From: Frateuria_A yonginensis
GTDB lineage: Bacteria > Pseudomonadota > Gammaproteobacteria > Xanthomonadales > Rhodanobacteraceae
Direction of reading: 5' to 3'
NCBI RefSeq assembly: GCF_037137055.1
Contig: NZ_JBBBNY010000005.1
Location: 1-64,000 of the forward strand
Length of the DNA stretch: 64,000 bases
The notes below the pieces were generated by a model. That model ran no database searches. It saw nothing but the letters and a program-made list of their open reading frames with translations, and was not told the origin of the DNA. Made by a program: the position numbers and the translations under genes. Positions 15,858 to 26,771 of the stretch are shown here, piece after piece. The stretch's first letter is position 1. The number at the start of each line of letters is the position of its first letter.

Positions 15858-15861
<4 letters not shown>
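15376..15861 (-). CDS. Acyl-CoA thioesterase, hotdog fold (4HBT family)
   Basis: Predicted cytoplasmic hydrolase of acyl-CoA thioesters. The 161-residue protein has a basic, low-complexity N-terminal tail (MSPRKSTRKRA) and then the hotdog domain with VRWRDLDAFNHVNNATYLTYLEEAR, which contains the catalytic Asp region and the hotdog helix, followed by NYRRPIEW. The start codon is GTG and overlaps the uvrA stop codon (GTGA, 15858-15861), so translation is coupled to uvrA. It is probably the second gene of a uvrA operon. Substrate is unknown. Confidence 0.85.
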
Positions 15862-18797
<2,936 letters not shown>

Positions 18798-18918
18798 CGC
18801 ACAGGGATATGGGGAGGACCCCCCACTATACCAACCTGGCGAGGTCAGTTATTGGCGGCTATGCGTCCGTGCCCCCGCTGTGGCCCAATACGCGGCTTCC
18901 GCGTCCGGTGGCGAGGCA

Positions 18919-19443
18919 ATGGGGCAGGACATGCGCAAGTGGATCGTACTGGGGGCCGGCCTGTTGCTGGCGGCGGGCACGGGCGGCGTGGCGGCGACCA
19001 GTCCCAAGCCGCCCAGCCAGGCACAGGTGCGCCAGCTCATCGACGCGCTGGGCGTGGGCCGCATGCTCAGCCAGATGAACACGCAGATGGCCGCGATGAT
19101 GCAGCAGCAATTGCCGTGCATCCCGGCCAGCTACTGGCAGGATTTCATCGACGCCAACGGCGCGCGCGAGCTGACCGACCGCATGGTGCCGATCTACCAG
19201 CGCCATTTCACCGCGGCCGACATCCAGGGGCTGATCAAGTTCTACCGCTCGCCGCTGGGCCGCAAGGTGATCACCGAGATGCCCGCCACCATGGCCGAGG
19301 GCATGCAGCTGGGCCAGGCGTGGGGGCGCGACCGGGCCCGTGCGATGCTGGCCGAGCTGCAGAAGGACGGCCGCATCGACGAGCAGGGCCGGTGCCCGGC
19401 CACGCCGCCCGCGCCGGCGCCCGCCGGTACGGCGGCGCACTGA
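18919..19443 (+). CDS. Exported DUF2059 family protein
   Basis: A 174-residue protein with a signal peptide (KWIVLGAGLLLAAGTGGVAA) and a DUF2059 domain. It has QVRQLIDALGVGRMLSQMNTQMAAMM, then YQRHFTAADIQGLIKFYRSPLGRKVITEMP, the motif that defines the family. It ends in a Pro/Ala-rich tail. The function is unknown; members are small helical envelope proteins. The start may be ATG 18919 or ATG 18931; both leave the signal peptide intact. It is divergent from uvrA and precedes the rplU promoter. Confidence 0.82.
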   Translation: MGQDMRKWIVLGAGLLLAAGTGGVAATSPKPPSQAQVRQLIDALGVGRMLSQMNTQMAAMMQQQLPCIPASYWQDFIDANGARELTDRMVPIYQRHFTAADIQGLIKFYRSPLGRKVITEMPATMAEGMQLGQAWGRDRARAMLAELQKDGRIDEQGRCPATPPAPAPAGTAAH

Positions 19444-19460
19444 GCCGCGCTGCTCAATTC

Positions 19461-19490
19461 TTGACCAGGCCTTGACAGGCTCGCTATACT
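19461..19490 (+). promoter_or_regulatory. Sigma70 promoter of rplU-rpmA
   Basis: -35 TTGACC (19461-19466), an 18-base spacer and -10 TATACT (19485-19490). A second TTGACA at 19472-19477 is too close to pair with this -10. The leader of about 60 bases contains AGAAGGGA upstream of the rplU ATG. Confidence 0.7.
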
Positions 19491-19558
19491 CCCGCGTTCA
19501 CCACGGCCGGTTAGAGCGTGGCGACACCCAAGAGAATAACGACAGAAGGGACATTCCC

Positions 19559-19873
19559 ATGAGTTACGCAGTCATCAAGACCGGCGGCAAGCAGTACCGC
19601 GTCCAGCAGGGCGACGTGCTGCGCGTGGAGCTGCTGGATGCCGAGGAAGGCGCCAACGTGAGCTTCGACCAGGTTCTGCTGGTCGGCTCGGGCGACTCCG
19701 TCAACGTCGGCGCGCCGACCGTTGCCGGCGCCACCGTTTCGGCCACCGTGCGTCGCCACGGCCGCGCCGACAAGGTGCGCATCATCAAGTTCCGCCGCCG
19801 CAAGCACCACAAGAAGCAGATGGGCCACCGGCAGCATTTCACCGAAGTCGAGATCACGGGCATCAACGCCTGA
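19559..19873 (+). CDS. rplU: 50S ribosomal protein L21
   Basis: The 104-residue protein matches bacterial L21 throughout: MSYAVIKTGGKQYRVQQGD at the N terminus, and KFRRRKHHKKQMGHRQHFTEV at the C terminus, where the basic stretch contacts 23S rRNA. Start: ATG at 19559, preceded by AGAAGGGA. It is first in the conserved rplU-rpmA pair, with 24 bases to rpmA, and the obg gene follows, as in most bacteria. Confidence 0.98.
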   Translation: MSYAVIKTGGKQYRVQQGDVLRVELLDAEEGANVSFDQVLLVGSGDSVNVGAPTVAGATVSATVRRHGRADKVRIIKFRRRKHHKKQMGHRQHFTEVEITGINA

Positions 19874-19897
19874 TACAGAGCCGGAGGATTACAAGTC

Positions 19898-20155
19898 ATG
19901 GCACACAAAAAAGGCGTAGGTTCGTCCCGCAACGGTCGCGACTCGAACCCGAAGTACCTGGGCGTGAAGGTGTACGGCGGCCAGGCCATCGAGGCCGGCA
20001 ACATCATCGTCCGCCAGCGCGGCACCAAGTTCCATGCCGGCACCGGCGTGGGCCTGGGCCGTGACCACACGCTGTACGCGCTGACCGACGGCATCGTCGA
20101 GTTCAAGACGCGCGGCGAGAACAACCGCAAGTTCGTCAGCGTGGTCAAGGGCTGA
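19898..20155 (+). CDS. rpmA: 50S ribosomal protein L27
   Basis: The 85-residue protein starts MAHKKGVGSSRNGRDSNPKYLG, the standard non-cleaved L27 N terminus that reaches the peptidyl-transferase centre, and contains GNIIVRQRGTKFHAG and GRDHTLYAL. It has a strong ribosome-binding site (GGAGGA). An intrinsic terminator follows 24 bases after the stop, separating it from obgE. Confidence 0.98.
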   Translation: MAHKKGVGSSRNGRDSNPKYLGVKVYGGQAIEAGNIIVRQRGTKFHAGTGVGLGRDHTLYALTDGIVEFKTRGENNRKFVSVVKG

Positions 20156-20178
20156 GCTGCCCTTGCACCGCGGCGAAG

Positions 20179-20207
20179 GCCCCGCTTCGGCGGGGCTTTT
20201 GTTTTTT
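20179..20207 (+). terminator. Intrinsic terminator after rpmA
   Basis: A 7-bp perfect stem (GCCCCGC/GCGGGGC) closed by a TTCG tetraloop is followed by TTTTGTTTTTT. This is a textbook rho-independent terminator and implies that obgE has its own promoter or depends on read-through. Confidence 0.9.
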
Positions 20208-20229
20208 GTGAGGCAGGAAACGGCGAACA

Positions 20230-20307
20230 GGGAACGGGGAACATGCAGCTTCCCGGTTAACCTTGAGCCTGACGCTCTGCCCGTTCCCGTTCCCGTTCCC
20301 CGTTCCC
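20230..20307. repeat. 13-bp perfect inverted repeat with iterated GTTCCC units upstream of obgE
   Basis: GGGAACGGGGAAC at 20230-20242 is exactly complementary to GTTCCCCGTTCCC at 20295-20307. The right arm belongs to four consecutive GTTCCC(C) units from 20283 onward. The arms enclose about 50 bases and end 12 bases before the obgE ATG, so the hairpin would lie in the obgE leader. No Shine-Dalgarno site is visible there. Confidence 0.65.
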
Positions 20308-20319
20308 GGTCTTCAAGCC

Positions 20320-21399
20320 ATGAAATTCGTCGACGAAGCGATCATCAAAGTCCAGGCTGGCGACGGCGGCAACGGCTGCGTCAGCTTCCGGCGCGAGAAG
20401 TTCATCCCGTTCGGCGGCCCCAATGGCGGCGACGGCGGCAGCGGCGGCTCGGTGTGGCTGGTGGCCGACGAGGGCCTCAACACGCTGATCGACTTCCGCC
20501 ACCAGCGCGTGTTCAAGGCGCAGCGCGGCGAGAACGGCATGGGCTCGGACATGTACGGCAAGGGCGGCGAGGACACGGTCATCCGTGTGCCGGTCGGCAC
20601 CGTGGTGACCAACGTCGACACCGACGAGGTGATCGGCGACCTGACCCAGCACGGCCAGCGCCTGCTGGTGGCGCAGGGCGGCAAGGGCGGGCTGGGCAAC
20701 ATCCACTTCAAGAGCTCGGTCAACCGGGCGCCGCGCAAGGCCACGCCGGGCACCCCGGGCGAGGTGCGCGAACTCAAGCTGGAGCTCAGGCTGCTGGCGG
20801 ACGTGGGCCTGCTCGGTTTTCCCAACGCCGGCAAGTCCACCTTCATCCGCGCCGTCTCGGCGGCCACGCCGCGCGTGGCCGACTACCCGTTCACCACGCT
20901 GCACCCCAACCTGGGCGTGGTCAGCCTGGGCACCGACCAGAGCTTCGTGATCGCGGACATTCCCGGCCTGATCGAGGGCGCCGCCGAAGGGGCCGGCCTG
21001 GGCATCCAGTTCCTGCGCCACGTTTCGCGCACGCGGCTGCTGCTGCACCTGGTCGACATCGCGCCGATCGACGGCAGCGATCCGGCCGAGCAGGTGCGTG
21101 CCATCGAGCAGGAACTGGCCAAGTTCGACCCGCAGCTGCTGGAACGTCCGCGCTGGCTGGTGCTCAACAAGGCCGACGTGCTGCCCGAGGACGAGCGCCA
21201 GGCGGTCGCCGAGGACATCGTGGCCCGGCTGGACTGGCAGGCGCCCTGGTTCCTGGTGTCGGCGATCGCCCGCGACAACACGATGGCCGTGTGCCAGCAG
21301 GTGCAGCGCTTCTTCGAGTCGCAGCGGCAGGCGCGCGCGGAACGCACGGACATGCAGCCGGGCGACGTGCGACTGCGCGACGAGGGTGGGGCGCGCTGA
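20320..21399 (+). CDS. obgE: GTPase Obg/CgtA
   Basis: Essential ribosome-associated GTPase involved in 50S assembly and growth control. The 359-residue protein has the glycine-rich Obg domain (MKFVDEAIIKVQAGDGGNG to about residue 157). The G domain follows with GFPNAGKST (G1), the DYPFTT switch, DIPGLIEGA (G3), LNKADVL (G4) and SAI (G5). A short acidic C-terminal tail follows. I chose ATG 20320 because the protein then begins exactly as in other Obg proteins; the upstream in-frame ATG would translate the GTTCCC repeat. It follows rplU-rpmA as usual. Confidence 0.96.
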   Translation: MKFVDEAIIKVQAGDGGNGCVSFRREKFIPFGGPNGGDGGSGGSVWLVADEGLNTLIDFRHQRVFKAQRGENGMGSDMYGKGGEDTVIRVPVGTVVTNVDTDEVIGDLTQHGQRLLVAQGGKGGLGNIHFKSSVNRAPRKATPGTPGEVRELKLELRLLADVGLLGFPNAGKSTFIRAVSAATPRVADYPFTTLHPNLGVVSLGTDQSFVIADIPGLIEGAAEGAGLGIQFLRHVSRTRLLLHLVDIAPIDGSDPAEQVRAIEQELAKFDPQLLERPRWLVLNKADVLPEDERQAVAEDIVARLDWQAPWFLVSAIARDNTMAVCQQVQRFFESQRQARAERTDMQPGDVRLRDEGGAR

Positions 21400-21504
21400 A
21401 GGCGCGTGGCGTGAACGGGATTCTCGGGCGCGGCTCGCCCGCCTGGCGGTAATCGCGCATCATGCGCGGGATCAGGCCCCCGGGCCGCCGTCAGAGGATC
21501 CGCC

Positions 21505-22545
21505 ATGCCGTCCCGCCGCGACTTCCTGAAAACCTCGGTGCTGGCCGCCGGTGCGCTGGCCGCGCCACGCTTCGCGGCCGCCGCCGCTGTGCCGGCGAAG
21601 GGCGCGCTGCCGGCGTTGGCCGGCGCCCGCGTGATCTCGACCTGGGACTTCGGCGTGCCGGCCAACCAGGCGGCCTGGACGGTGCTGGCCGCCGGCGGCA
21701 AGGCGCTGGACGCCGTGGAAAAGGGCGTGCAGGTGCCCGAATCGGACCTCGGGAACCACAGCGTGGGCAAGGGCGGCTACCCCGACCGTGACGGCAAGGT
21801 CACCCTGGACGCCAGCATCATGGACGGCGACGGTCGCTGCGGCGCGGTCGCCTGCCTGGAGCGCATCGCGCACCCGATCCGCGTGGCGCGCCGCGTGATG
21901 GAGGCGACGCCGCACGTGCTGCTGGTCGGCGACGGCGCGCTGCAGTTCGCGCGCGAGCAGGGCTTCCACGAGGAGAACCTGCTCACGCCGGAGGCCGAGA
22001 AGGCCTGGCACGAATGGTTGAAGACGGCCAGGTACAAGCCCGTGGCCAACAGCGAAAACCTCGACTACCACCGCAACCTGCCGGGCGGTCCGCGCAACCA
22101 CGACACCATCGGCATGCTCGCCGTGGATGCCCATGGCCACCTGGCGGGGGCCTGCACGACCAGCGGCATGGCCTGGAAGCTGCACGGGCGGGTCGGCGAC
22201 AGTCCGATCATCGGTGCCGGCCTCTACGTGGACGGCGAGGTCGGCGGCGCCACCTCCACCGGCGTGGGCGAGGAAGTGATCCGCAACGCCGGCAGCTTCC
22301 TGGTGGTCGAGCTGATGCGCCAGGGACGCAGCCCGCAGGAAGCCTGCGAGGAAGCGGTGCGGCGCATCGTGAAGAAGCGGCCGGACGGCGCGCGCGAGAT
22401 GCAGGTGGGCTTCATCGCGCTGCGCCGCGACGGCGCCGTGGGTGCCCATGCGATCCAGCACGGCTTCACGTACGCGGTGTGCGACGCGCGCCGGCCGGAT
22501 GGCCTCTACGCCTCGCCCAGCGTGTACGCCACGAGCTTCTCCTGA
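21505..22545 (+). CDS. N4-(beta-N-acetylglucosaminyl)-L-asparaginase (glycosylasparaginase), Tat-exported
   Basis: Ntn-hydrolase that cleaves the GlcNAc-Asn bond left when N-glycoproteins are degraded. The 346-residue precursor opens with a twin-arginine signal (RRDFLKTS) and an Ala-rich hydrophobic stretch. The autocleavage site is the conserved HDTIGML, making Thr201 the N-terminal nucleophile of the beta chain. Other family blocks are STWDFGVPANQAAW, LDASIMDGDGRCGAVACL, CTTSGMAWKLHGRVGDSPIIGAG and ATSTGVGEEVIRNAGSF. The HDTIGM sequence separates it from the isoaspartyl peptidase branch, which has GTVGAV-like sites. The stop overlaps the cutC start (TGATG). Confidence 0.9.
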   Translation: MPSRRDFLKTSVLAAGALAAPRFAAAAAVPAKGALPALAGARVISTWDFGVPANQAAWTVLAAGGKALDAVEKGVQVPESDLGNHSVGKGGYPDRDGKVTLDASIMDGDGRCGAVACLERIAHPIRVARRVMEATPHVLLVGDGALQFAREQGFHEENLLTPEAEKAWHEWLKTARYKPVANSENLDYHRNLPGGPRNHDTIGMLAVDAHGHLAGACTTSGMAWKLHGRVGDSPIIGAGLYVDGEVGGATSTGVGEEVIRNAGSFLVVELMRQGRSPQEACEEAVRRIVKKRPDGAREMQVGFIALRRDGAVGAHAIQHGFTYAVCDARRPDGLYASPSVYATSFS

Positions 22546-23273
22546 TGCCGCGCCCGCTGCTGGAGATCGCCGCCGGGTCGCTCGCCTCGGCGCTGGCCGC
22601 GCAGGCAGGCGGTGCCGACCGGGTGGAGCTCTGCGGCAACCTCGCCGGCGGCGGCACCACGCCTTCGTACGGTCTGATCGCCACGGTGCGCGAGCGCGTG
22701 CGCCTGCCGCTCTACGTGCTGGTCCGCCCGCGCGACGGGGACTTCCTGTACGAAGATGCCGAGCTGGAGGTCATGCTGCGTGACGTCGACGCCTGCGTGC
22801 GCCTGGGCTGCGACGGCGTGGTGATCGGTGCGCTGGACCCCGACGGCGGAATCGACCGCGCCCGCTGCGCCGCGCTGGTGGCCGCGGCGGGCACGCTGGG
22901 GGTGACCTTCCACCGCGCCTTCGACGCCGTGCGCGAACCGGCGCGCGCGCTGGAGGAGGTGATCGCCCTGGGCTGCGAGCGGGTGCTCACCTCGGGCGGG
23001 CGCGACAGCGCGCAGCACGGGGCGCCGGCGATCGCGGCGCTGGTCGCGCAGGCAGCCGGGCGCATCCGCATCATGGCCGGCGCCGGGATCCGGCCCGGCA
23101 ACCTGGCCGAGGTCGCCACGCGCAGCCGCGCCGACGAATTCCATGCTTCCGCGCGCACCCGACGCGACTCGGCGATGCGCTGGCGGACGGCCATCACCGG
23201 GCTGCCGGCGGATCGGGAGGAGAGCGCCCCGGCGGTGGTGGCCGCGCTGGCGGCGGCGTTGCGCGGGCGTTGA
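22545..23273 (+). CDS. cutC: CutC family protein (TIM barrel)
   Basis: The 242-residue protein is a CutC homologue: LEIAAGSLASALAAQAGGADRVELCGNLAGGGTTPS, LVRPRDGDFLYEDAELEVM, LDPDGGIDR, VTFHRAFDAV, VLTSGG and IMAGAGIRPGN. CutC was first linked to copper tolerance in E. coli, but its biochemical role is not settled. Here it is translationally coupled to the glycosylasparaginase by a one-base stop/start overlap, which argues for a role beside glycan-derived substrates rather than copper. A REP-like pair follows the stop. Confidence 0.9.
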   Translation: MPRPLLEIAAGSLASALAAQAGGADRVELCGNLAGGGTTPSYGLIATVRERVRLPLYVLVRPRDGDFLYEDAELEVMLRDVDACVRLGCDGVVIGALDPDGGIDRARCAALVAAAGTLGVTFHRAFDAVREPARALEEVIALGCERVLTSGGRDSAQHGAPAIAALVAQAAGRIRIMAGAGIRPGNLAEVATRSRADEFHASARTRRDSAMRWRTAITGLPADREESAPAVVAALAAALRGR

Positions 23274-23313
23274 CCCGGGGAGCACCTGGCTGGGCCCTGG
23301 CCGGGCAGGCAAG

Positions 23314-23368
23314 GGCATCGTGAGCAAGCTCGCTCCTGTACAGCCGTTTCCTGCTCGTTCGCGATGCC
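23314..23368. repeat. REP-like inverted pair (degenerate)
   Basis: A good unit, GCATCGTGAGCAAGCTCGCT, at 23315-23334, is followed by a degenerate inverted unit (CTGCTCGTTCGCGATGCC, 23351-23368). It lies between convergent cutC and rpsT, just upstream of the rpsT terminator on the plus strand. Confidence 0.6.
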
Positions 23369-23392
23369 TCGGGTCCGGGCCTCACGCGGGCC

Positions 23393-23419
23393 AAAAGAAA
23401 AGGCCGGCGTGCGCCGGCC
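23393..23419 (-). terminator. Intrinsic terminator of rpsT
   Basis: On the minus strand the stem GGCCGGCG/CGCCGGCC is followed by TTTTCTTTT, 31 bases after the rpsT stop. Confidence 0.85.
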
Positions 23420-23449
23420 CTTCCACCAACCCGTAGACGAGAGGCCGGC

Positions 23450-23713
23450 TTACGCCAGCTCGCGGATCTTCGCGTTGAGGCGGCTCTTGTGGCGAGCGGC
23501 CTTGTTCTTGTGGATCAGGCCACGCGCGGCGTAGCGGTCCATGACCGGCTGCGCGGCGGCGAAGGCTTCCACGGCGGCGGCCTTGTCCTTCGCCTCGATG
23601 GCCTTGACGACCTTCCTCAGGGCGGTGCGCACCATGGAACGGGCGCTGACGTTGCGCAGGCGGCGCTGCTCGGACTGGCGCGCGCGCTTCTTCGCGGACT
23701 TGATGTTGGCCAA
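23450..23713 (-). CDS. rpsT: 30S ribosomal protein S20
   Basis: The 87-residue basic protein reads MANIKSAKKRARQSEQRRLRN at its start and ends in GLIHKNKAARHKSRLNAKI, the two most conserved blocks of S20, an early 16S rRNA-binding protein. It is transcribed alone, with its own promoter (23756-23784) and terminator. It is divergent from murJ, a neighbourhood shared with Pseudomonas. Confidence 0.97.
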   Translation of the reverse strand: MANIKSAKKRARQSEQRRLRNVSARSMVRTALRKVVKAIEAKDKAAAVEAFAAAQPVMDRYAARGLIHKNKAARHKSRLNAKIRELA

Positions 23714-23755
23714 GGTAGAACTCCAGAGAAGGCTTGGGTTGGAAAAAGACGCGCA

Positions 23756-23784
23756 ATTATGCGGGCAATGCGCTGGCCGGTCAA
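23756..23784 (-). promoter_or_regulatory. Sigma70 promoter of rpsT
   Basis: On the minus strand: -35 TTGACC (23779-23784), a 17-base spacer and -10 CATAAT (23756-23761), about 42 bases upstream of the rpsT ATG. Spacing and both boxes agree with the housekeeping consensus. Confidence 0.75.
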
Positions 23785-23962
23785 CCGTTTAGCCCGCCTG
23801 CCCGCCGACGGCCGGTGTAGGCGGGCGTCGGCGAGGTGGCGGATGGCAGGACGCCCGGCGCTGGGCGTCTCCTCGCCATGCCGCCGCCATCGGCCGCTAT
23901 CTCCGCGCCCCGGCAGGCTGTCACACTAGGGGCTTTCGCCTCGCCAGGTTTCGCCCCCACGC

Positions 23963-25570
23963 ATGAAGACCCCCAGCATGTTCCGCGGGCTGCTCTCGTT
24001 CAGCAGCATGACGATGGTGTCGCGCGTGCTCGGCCTGGTACGGGACATGGCGATCAACGCCGCCTTCGGCGCCAACGCGGCGACCGACGCGTTCTGGGTG
24101 GCGTTCCGCATTCCCAACTTCATGCGCCGGCTGTTCGCCGAGGGCTCGTTCTCGACCGCGTTCGTCCCGGTGTTCACCGAGGTGAAGGAAAAGGGCACCC
24201 ACGCCGAGCTCAAGGAACTGATGGCACGGGTGTCCGGCACCCTGGGCGGCGTGCTGCTGGTGGTCACCGCGGTCGGGGTGGTCTTCGCGCCGCAGGTGAC
24301 CATGCTGTTCTCGCCCGGCGCCATCGACGAGGCGCACAAGTTCACGCTCACCGTCGAGCTGCTGCGGCTGACCTTCCCCTTCCTGCTGTTCGTTTCGCTG
24401 ACGGCGCTGTGCGGCGGGGCGCTGAACAGCTTCCACCGCTTCGGCCTGCCGGCGTTGACGCCGGTGATCCTCAACCTGTGCATGATTGCCGGCGCGCTGT
24501 GGCTGTCCAGGCGGCTGCAGACGCCGATCATGGCGATGGGCTGGGCGATCCTCGCCGCGGGCATCCTGCAACTGCTGTTCCAGTTGCCGGCGCTGCGCGG
24601 ACTGGACCTGCTGGCGCTGCCGCGCTGGGGCTGGAGCCATCCGCTGGTGCGCCGGATCATGCGGCTGATGGTGCCCACGCTGTTCGGCTCGTCGGTGGCG
24701 CAGATCAACCTGCTGCTCGACACCGTGATCGCCTCGCTGCTGATCGCCGGCTCGCAGAGCTGGCTGTCGCAGGCGGACCGCTTCCTGGAGCTGCCGCTGG
24801 GCGTGTTCGGCGTGGCGCTGGGCACGGTGATCCTGCCCTCGCTGTCGCGCCACCACGTGGCGACCGACCGTGCAGGCTTCTCCAGGGCGCTGGACTGGGG
24901 CCTGCGCACCACGCTGCTGATCTCGGTGCCGGCGATGTTCGGCCTGATGCTGCTGGCCGAGCCGCTGGTGGCCACGCTGTTCCAGCACGGCCGCTTCGAC
25001 GCGTTCGATACGCGCATGGCGACGCTTTCCATCACCGCGCTCAGCTTCGGCCTGCCGGCCTTCGCGCTGGTCAAGGTGCTGCTGCCGGCCTTCTACGCGC
25101 GGCAGGACACGCGCACGCCGGTGCGCGCGGGCGTTGCTTCGCTGGTCGCCAACATGGTGCTGAACGTGCTGTTCGTCGTGCTGCTGTTCACGCTGTGGGC
25201 CACGCCCGCGCAGAAGCAGGCGCCATGGCTGCAGGCGCTGGCCGAGGTGCCGGGCCTGCACATGGCGCTGGGCATGGCCAGCGCTCTGGCCAGCTACATC
25301 AACCTGGGGCTGCTGTGGCGCTGGCTGAAGCAGGCCGGGGTGTACGAGCGCCAGCACGGCTGGGCACGGCACCTGACGCGCCTGGCGCTGGCCTGCGCGG
25401 CCATGGTGGCCGTGCTGCTGCTGGGCCGCTGGCTGTGGCCGGACTGGACCGGCGTGCCGAGCGTGACCCGGCTGTGGCACCTGGCGGCGCTGGTTTCCGC
25501 GGGCGGCGCGACCTACGTCGCCGTATTGTTCGCCGCCGGTTTCCGCCTGCGCGACCTGCGCGGCGTGTAG
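23963..25570 (+). CDS. murJ: Lipid II flippase MurJ
   Basis: Inner-membrane MOP-family flippase that moves lipid II across the membrane for peptidoglycan synthesis. The 535-residue protein is almost entirely hydrophobic helices (about 14 membrane segments) and has the family start SMTMVSRVLGLVRDM, then DAFWVAFRIPNFMRRLFAEGSFSTAFVPVF. That block contains the Arg/Asp residues lining the cavity. Later motifs LLAEPLVATLFQHGRF and PAFYARQDTRTPV are also present. No Shine-Dalgarno site is clear; ATG 23963 gives a start close to other MurJ proteins. It is the first gene of the murJ-ribF-ileS-lspA-ispH stretch. Confidence 0.95.
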   Translation: MKTPSMFRGLLSFSSMTMVSRVLGLVRDMAINAAFGANAATDAFWVAFRIPNFMRRLFAEGSFSTAFVPVFTEVKEKGTHAELKELMARVSGTLGGVLLVVTAVGVVFAPQVTMLFSPGAIDEAHKFTLTVELLRLTFPFLLFVSLTALCGGALNSFHRFGLPALTPVILNLCMIAGALWLSRRLQTPIMAMGWAILAAGILQLLFQLPALRGLDLLALPRWGWSHPLVRRIMRLMVPTLFGSSVAQINLLLDTVIASLLIAGSQSWLSQADRFLELPLGVFGVALGTVILPSLSRHHVATDRAGFSRALDWGLRTTLLISVPAMFGLMLLAEPLVATLFQHGRFDAFDTRMATLSITALSFGLPAFALVKVLLPAFYARQDTRTPVRAGVASLVANMVLNVLFVVLLFTLWATPAQKQAPWLQALAEVPGLHMALGMASALASYINLGLLWRWLKQAGVYERQHGWARHLTRLALACAAMVAVLLLGRWLWPDWTGVPSVTRLWHLAALVSAGGATYVAVLFAAGFRLRDLRGV

Positions 25571-25584
25571 GTTGCGGGCCGTAC

Positions 25585-25663
25585 CTGCAGGAGCGAGCTG
25601 GCCCGCGATGCCCTTGCCCGATGGTGGGCGACGAAAAAGCATCGCGAGCAAGCGCTCCTACGG
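25585..25663. repeat. REP-like inverted pair (REPIN type)
   Basis: GAGCGAGCTGGCCCGCGATG (25591-25610) faces the inverted unit GCATCGCGAGCAAGCGCTCC (25639-25658), with 28 bases between them, in the murJ-ribF spacer. Confidence 0.7.
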
Positions 25664-25697
25664 GGCGACAGCGGGCGCGGCGGAGGGCGGACTTCCT

Positions 25698-25703
25698 TAT
25701 ACT
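25698..25703 (+). promoter_or_regulatory. -10 box of ribF, placed for a leaderless transcript
   Basis: TATACT is followed by exactly six bases (CGCCGG) and the ribF ATG. No Shine-Dalgarno site is present. The box is strong; no -35 match is evident in the G/C-rich upstream bases. Confidence 0.58.
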
Positions 25704-25709
25704 CGCCGG

Positions 25710-26660
25710 ATGAGACTTTCCAGGGACGTCGCGGGGCCGTGCATGGCGCCCGCGGGCAGCGTGGTGGCGATCGGCGCCTTCGACGGCCTGCACCGGGGCC
25801 ACCAGGCCCTGCTGGCCGAGGTACGCCTGCGCGCAGGCGAGCTGGATCTGGCGCCGGGCGTGGTGAGTTTCGAACCCTTGCCGCGGGCGTACTTCTCGCC
25901 GGAACCGGTGCCGCGGTTGTCGGGCGTGCGCGAGAAGCTGCGCGGCTTCGCCGCCGCCGGCATGGCGCAGGTGCTGCTACTGCGCTTCAACGCCGCGCTC
26001 ACGGCGATGTCCGCGGAGGATTTCGTGCGCCGCGTGCTGGTCCATCGGATGGCGGCGCGGGAGGTCTGGGTGGGCAGCGACTTCCGTTTCGGCCACAAGC
26101 GCGCGGGCGACGTCGCGATGTTGGCGCGGATGGGCCGCGAGCTCGGCTTCGCCACCCACGTGATGCCGCCGGTGCTGCTCGAGGGCGCGCGCGTCTCGGC
26201 CACGCGCGTGCGCGGCCTGCTCGCCGCCGGCGAGTTCGCCGGCGCGGCGCCGCTGCTGGGACGGCCGTTCGTGATCGAGGGTCGCATCGAGCGCGGCAAC
26301 CAGCTCGGGCGTACGCTGGGCTTTCCCACCGCCAACATCCACCTGCGCCGCCGGGTGAGTCCGGTGCTGGGCATCTTCGCCGTGCGCGTGGGCCTGGGCG
26401 AGGCACCGTGCAGCTGGCCGGGCGTGGCCTCGCTGGGGCTGCGCCCGACGGTGAACCAGGTCACCCAGCCGGTGCTGGAAGTGCACCTGTTCGATTTCGA
26501 GGGCGACCTGTACGGTCGGCGCATGGCGGTGGAGTTCGTCGCCAAGCTGCGCGAGGAGCAGAAGTTCGACGGCCTGGAGGCGCTCACCGAACAGATGCAC
26601 CGCGACGCGCGCCAGGCGCGCGAGCTGCTCGGCATGAACCCGAGGCTGGCGGAGGCCTGA
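25710..26660 (+). CDS. ribF: Bifunctional riboflavin kinase / FAD synthetase
   Basis: Makes FMN and then FAD from riboflavin. The 316-residue protein has the nucleotidyl-transferase half first: VVAIGAFDGLHRGHQALL (HxGH-type motif), EVWVGSDFRFGHKRAGD and ISSTRVR-like VSATRVRGLL. The kinase half (about residues 185-305) follows with GRTLGFPTANIHL and the C-terminal LREEQKFDGLEAL. Both active centres look complete. The start at ATG 25710 is fixed by the -10 box six bases upstream. It is followed by ileS after 111 bases. Confidence 0.95.
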   Translation: MRLSRDVAGPCMAPAGSVVAIGAFDGLHRGHQALLAEVRLRAGELDLAPGVVSFEPLPRAYFSPEPVPRLSGVREKLRGFAAAGMAQVLLLRFNAALTAMSAEDFVRRVLVHRMAAREVWVGSDFRFGHKRAGDVAMLARMGRELGFATHVMPPVLLEGARVSATRVRGLLAAGEFAGAAPLLGRPFVIEGRIERGNQLGRTLGFPTANIHLRRRVSPVLGIFAVRVGLGEAPCSWPGVASLGLRPTVNQVTQPVLEVHLFDFEGDLYGRRMAVEFVAKLREEQKFDGLEALTEQMHRDARQARELLGMNPRLAEA

Positions 26661-26771
26661 ATCCGGGCCCGGGCACACGGGGCGCCCCTACCGCAGCGCA
26701 GCAAATTCCACTAGTTTTAGCGGTTCGCCGGCGCTTCCTGCGCGTTCGGCGCCCAAAGGGCCGTTCCCACG

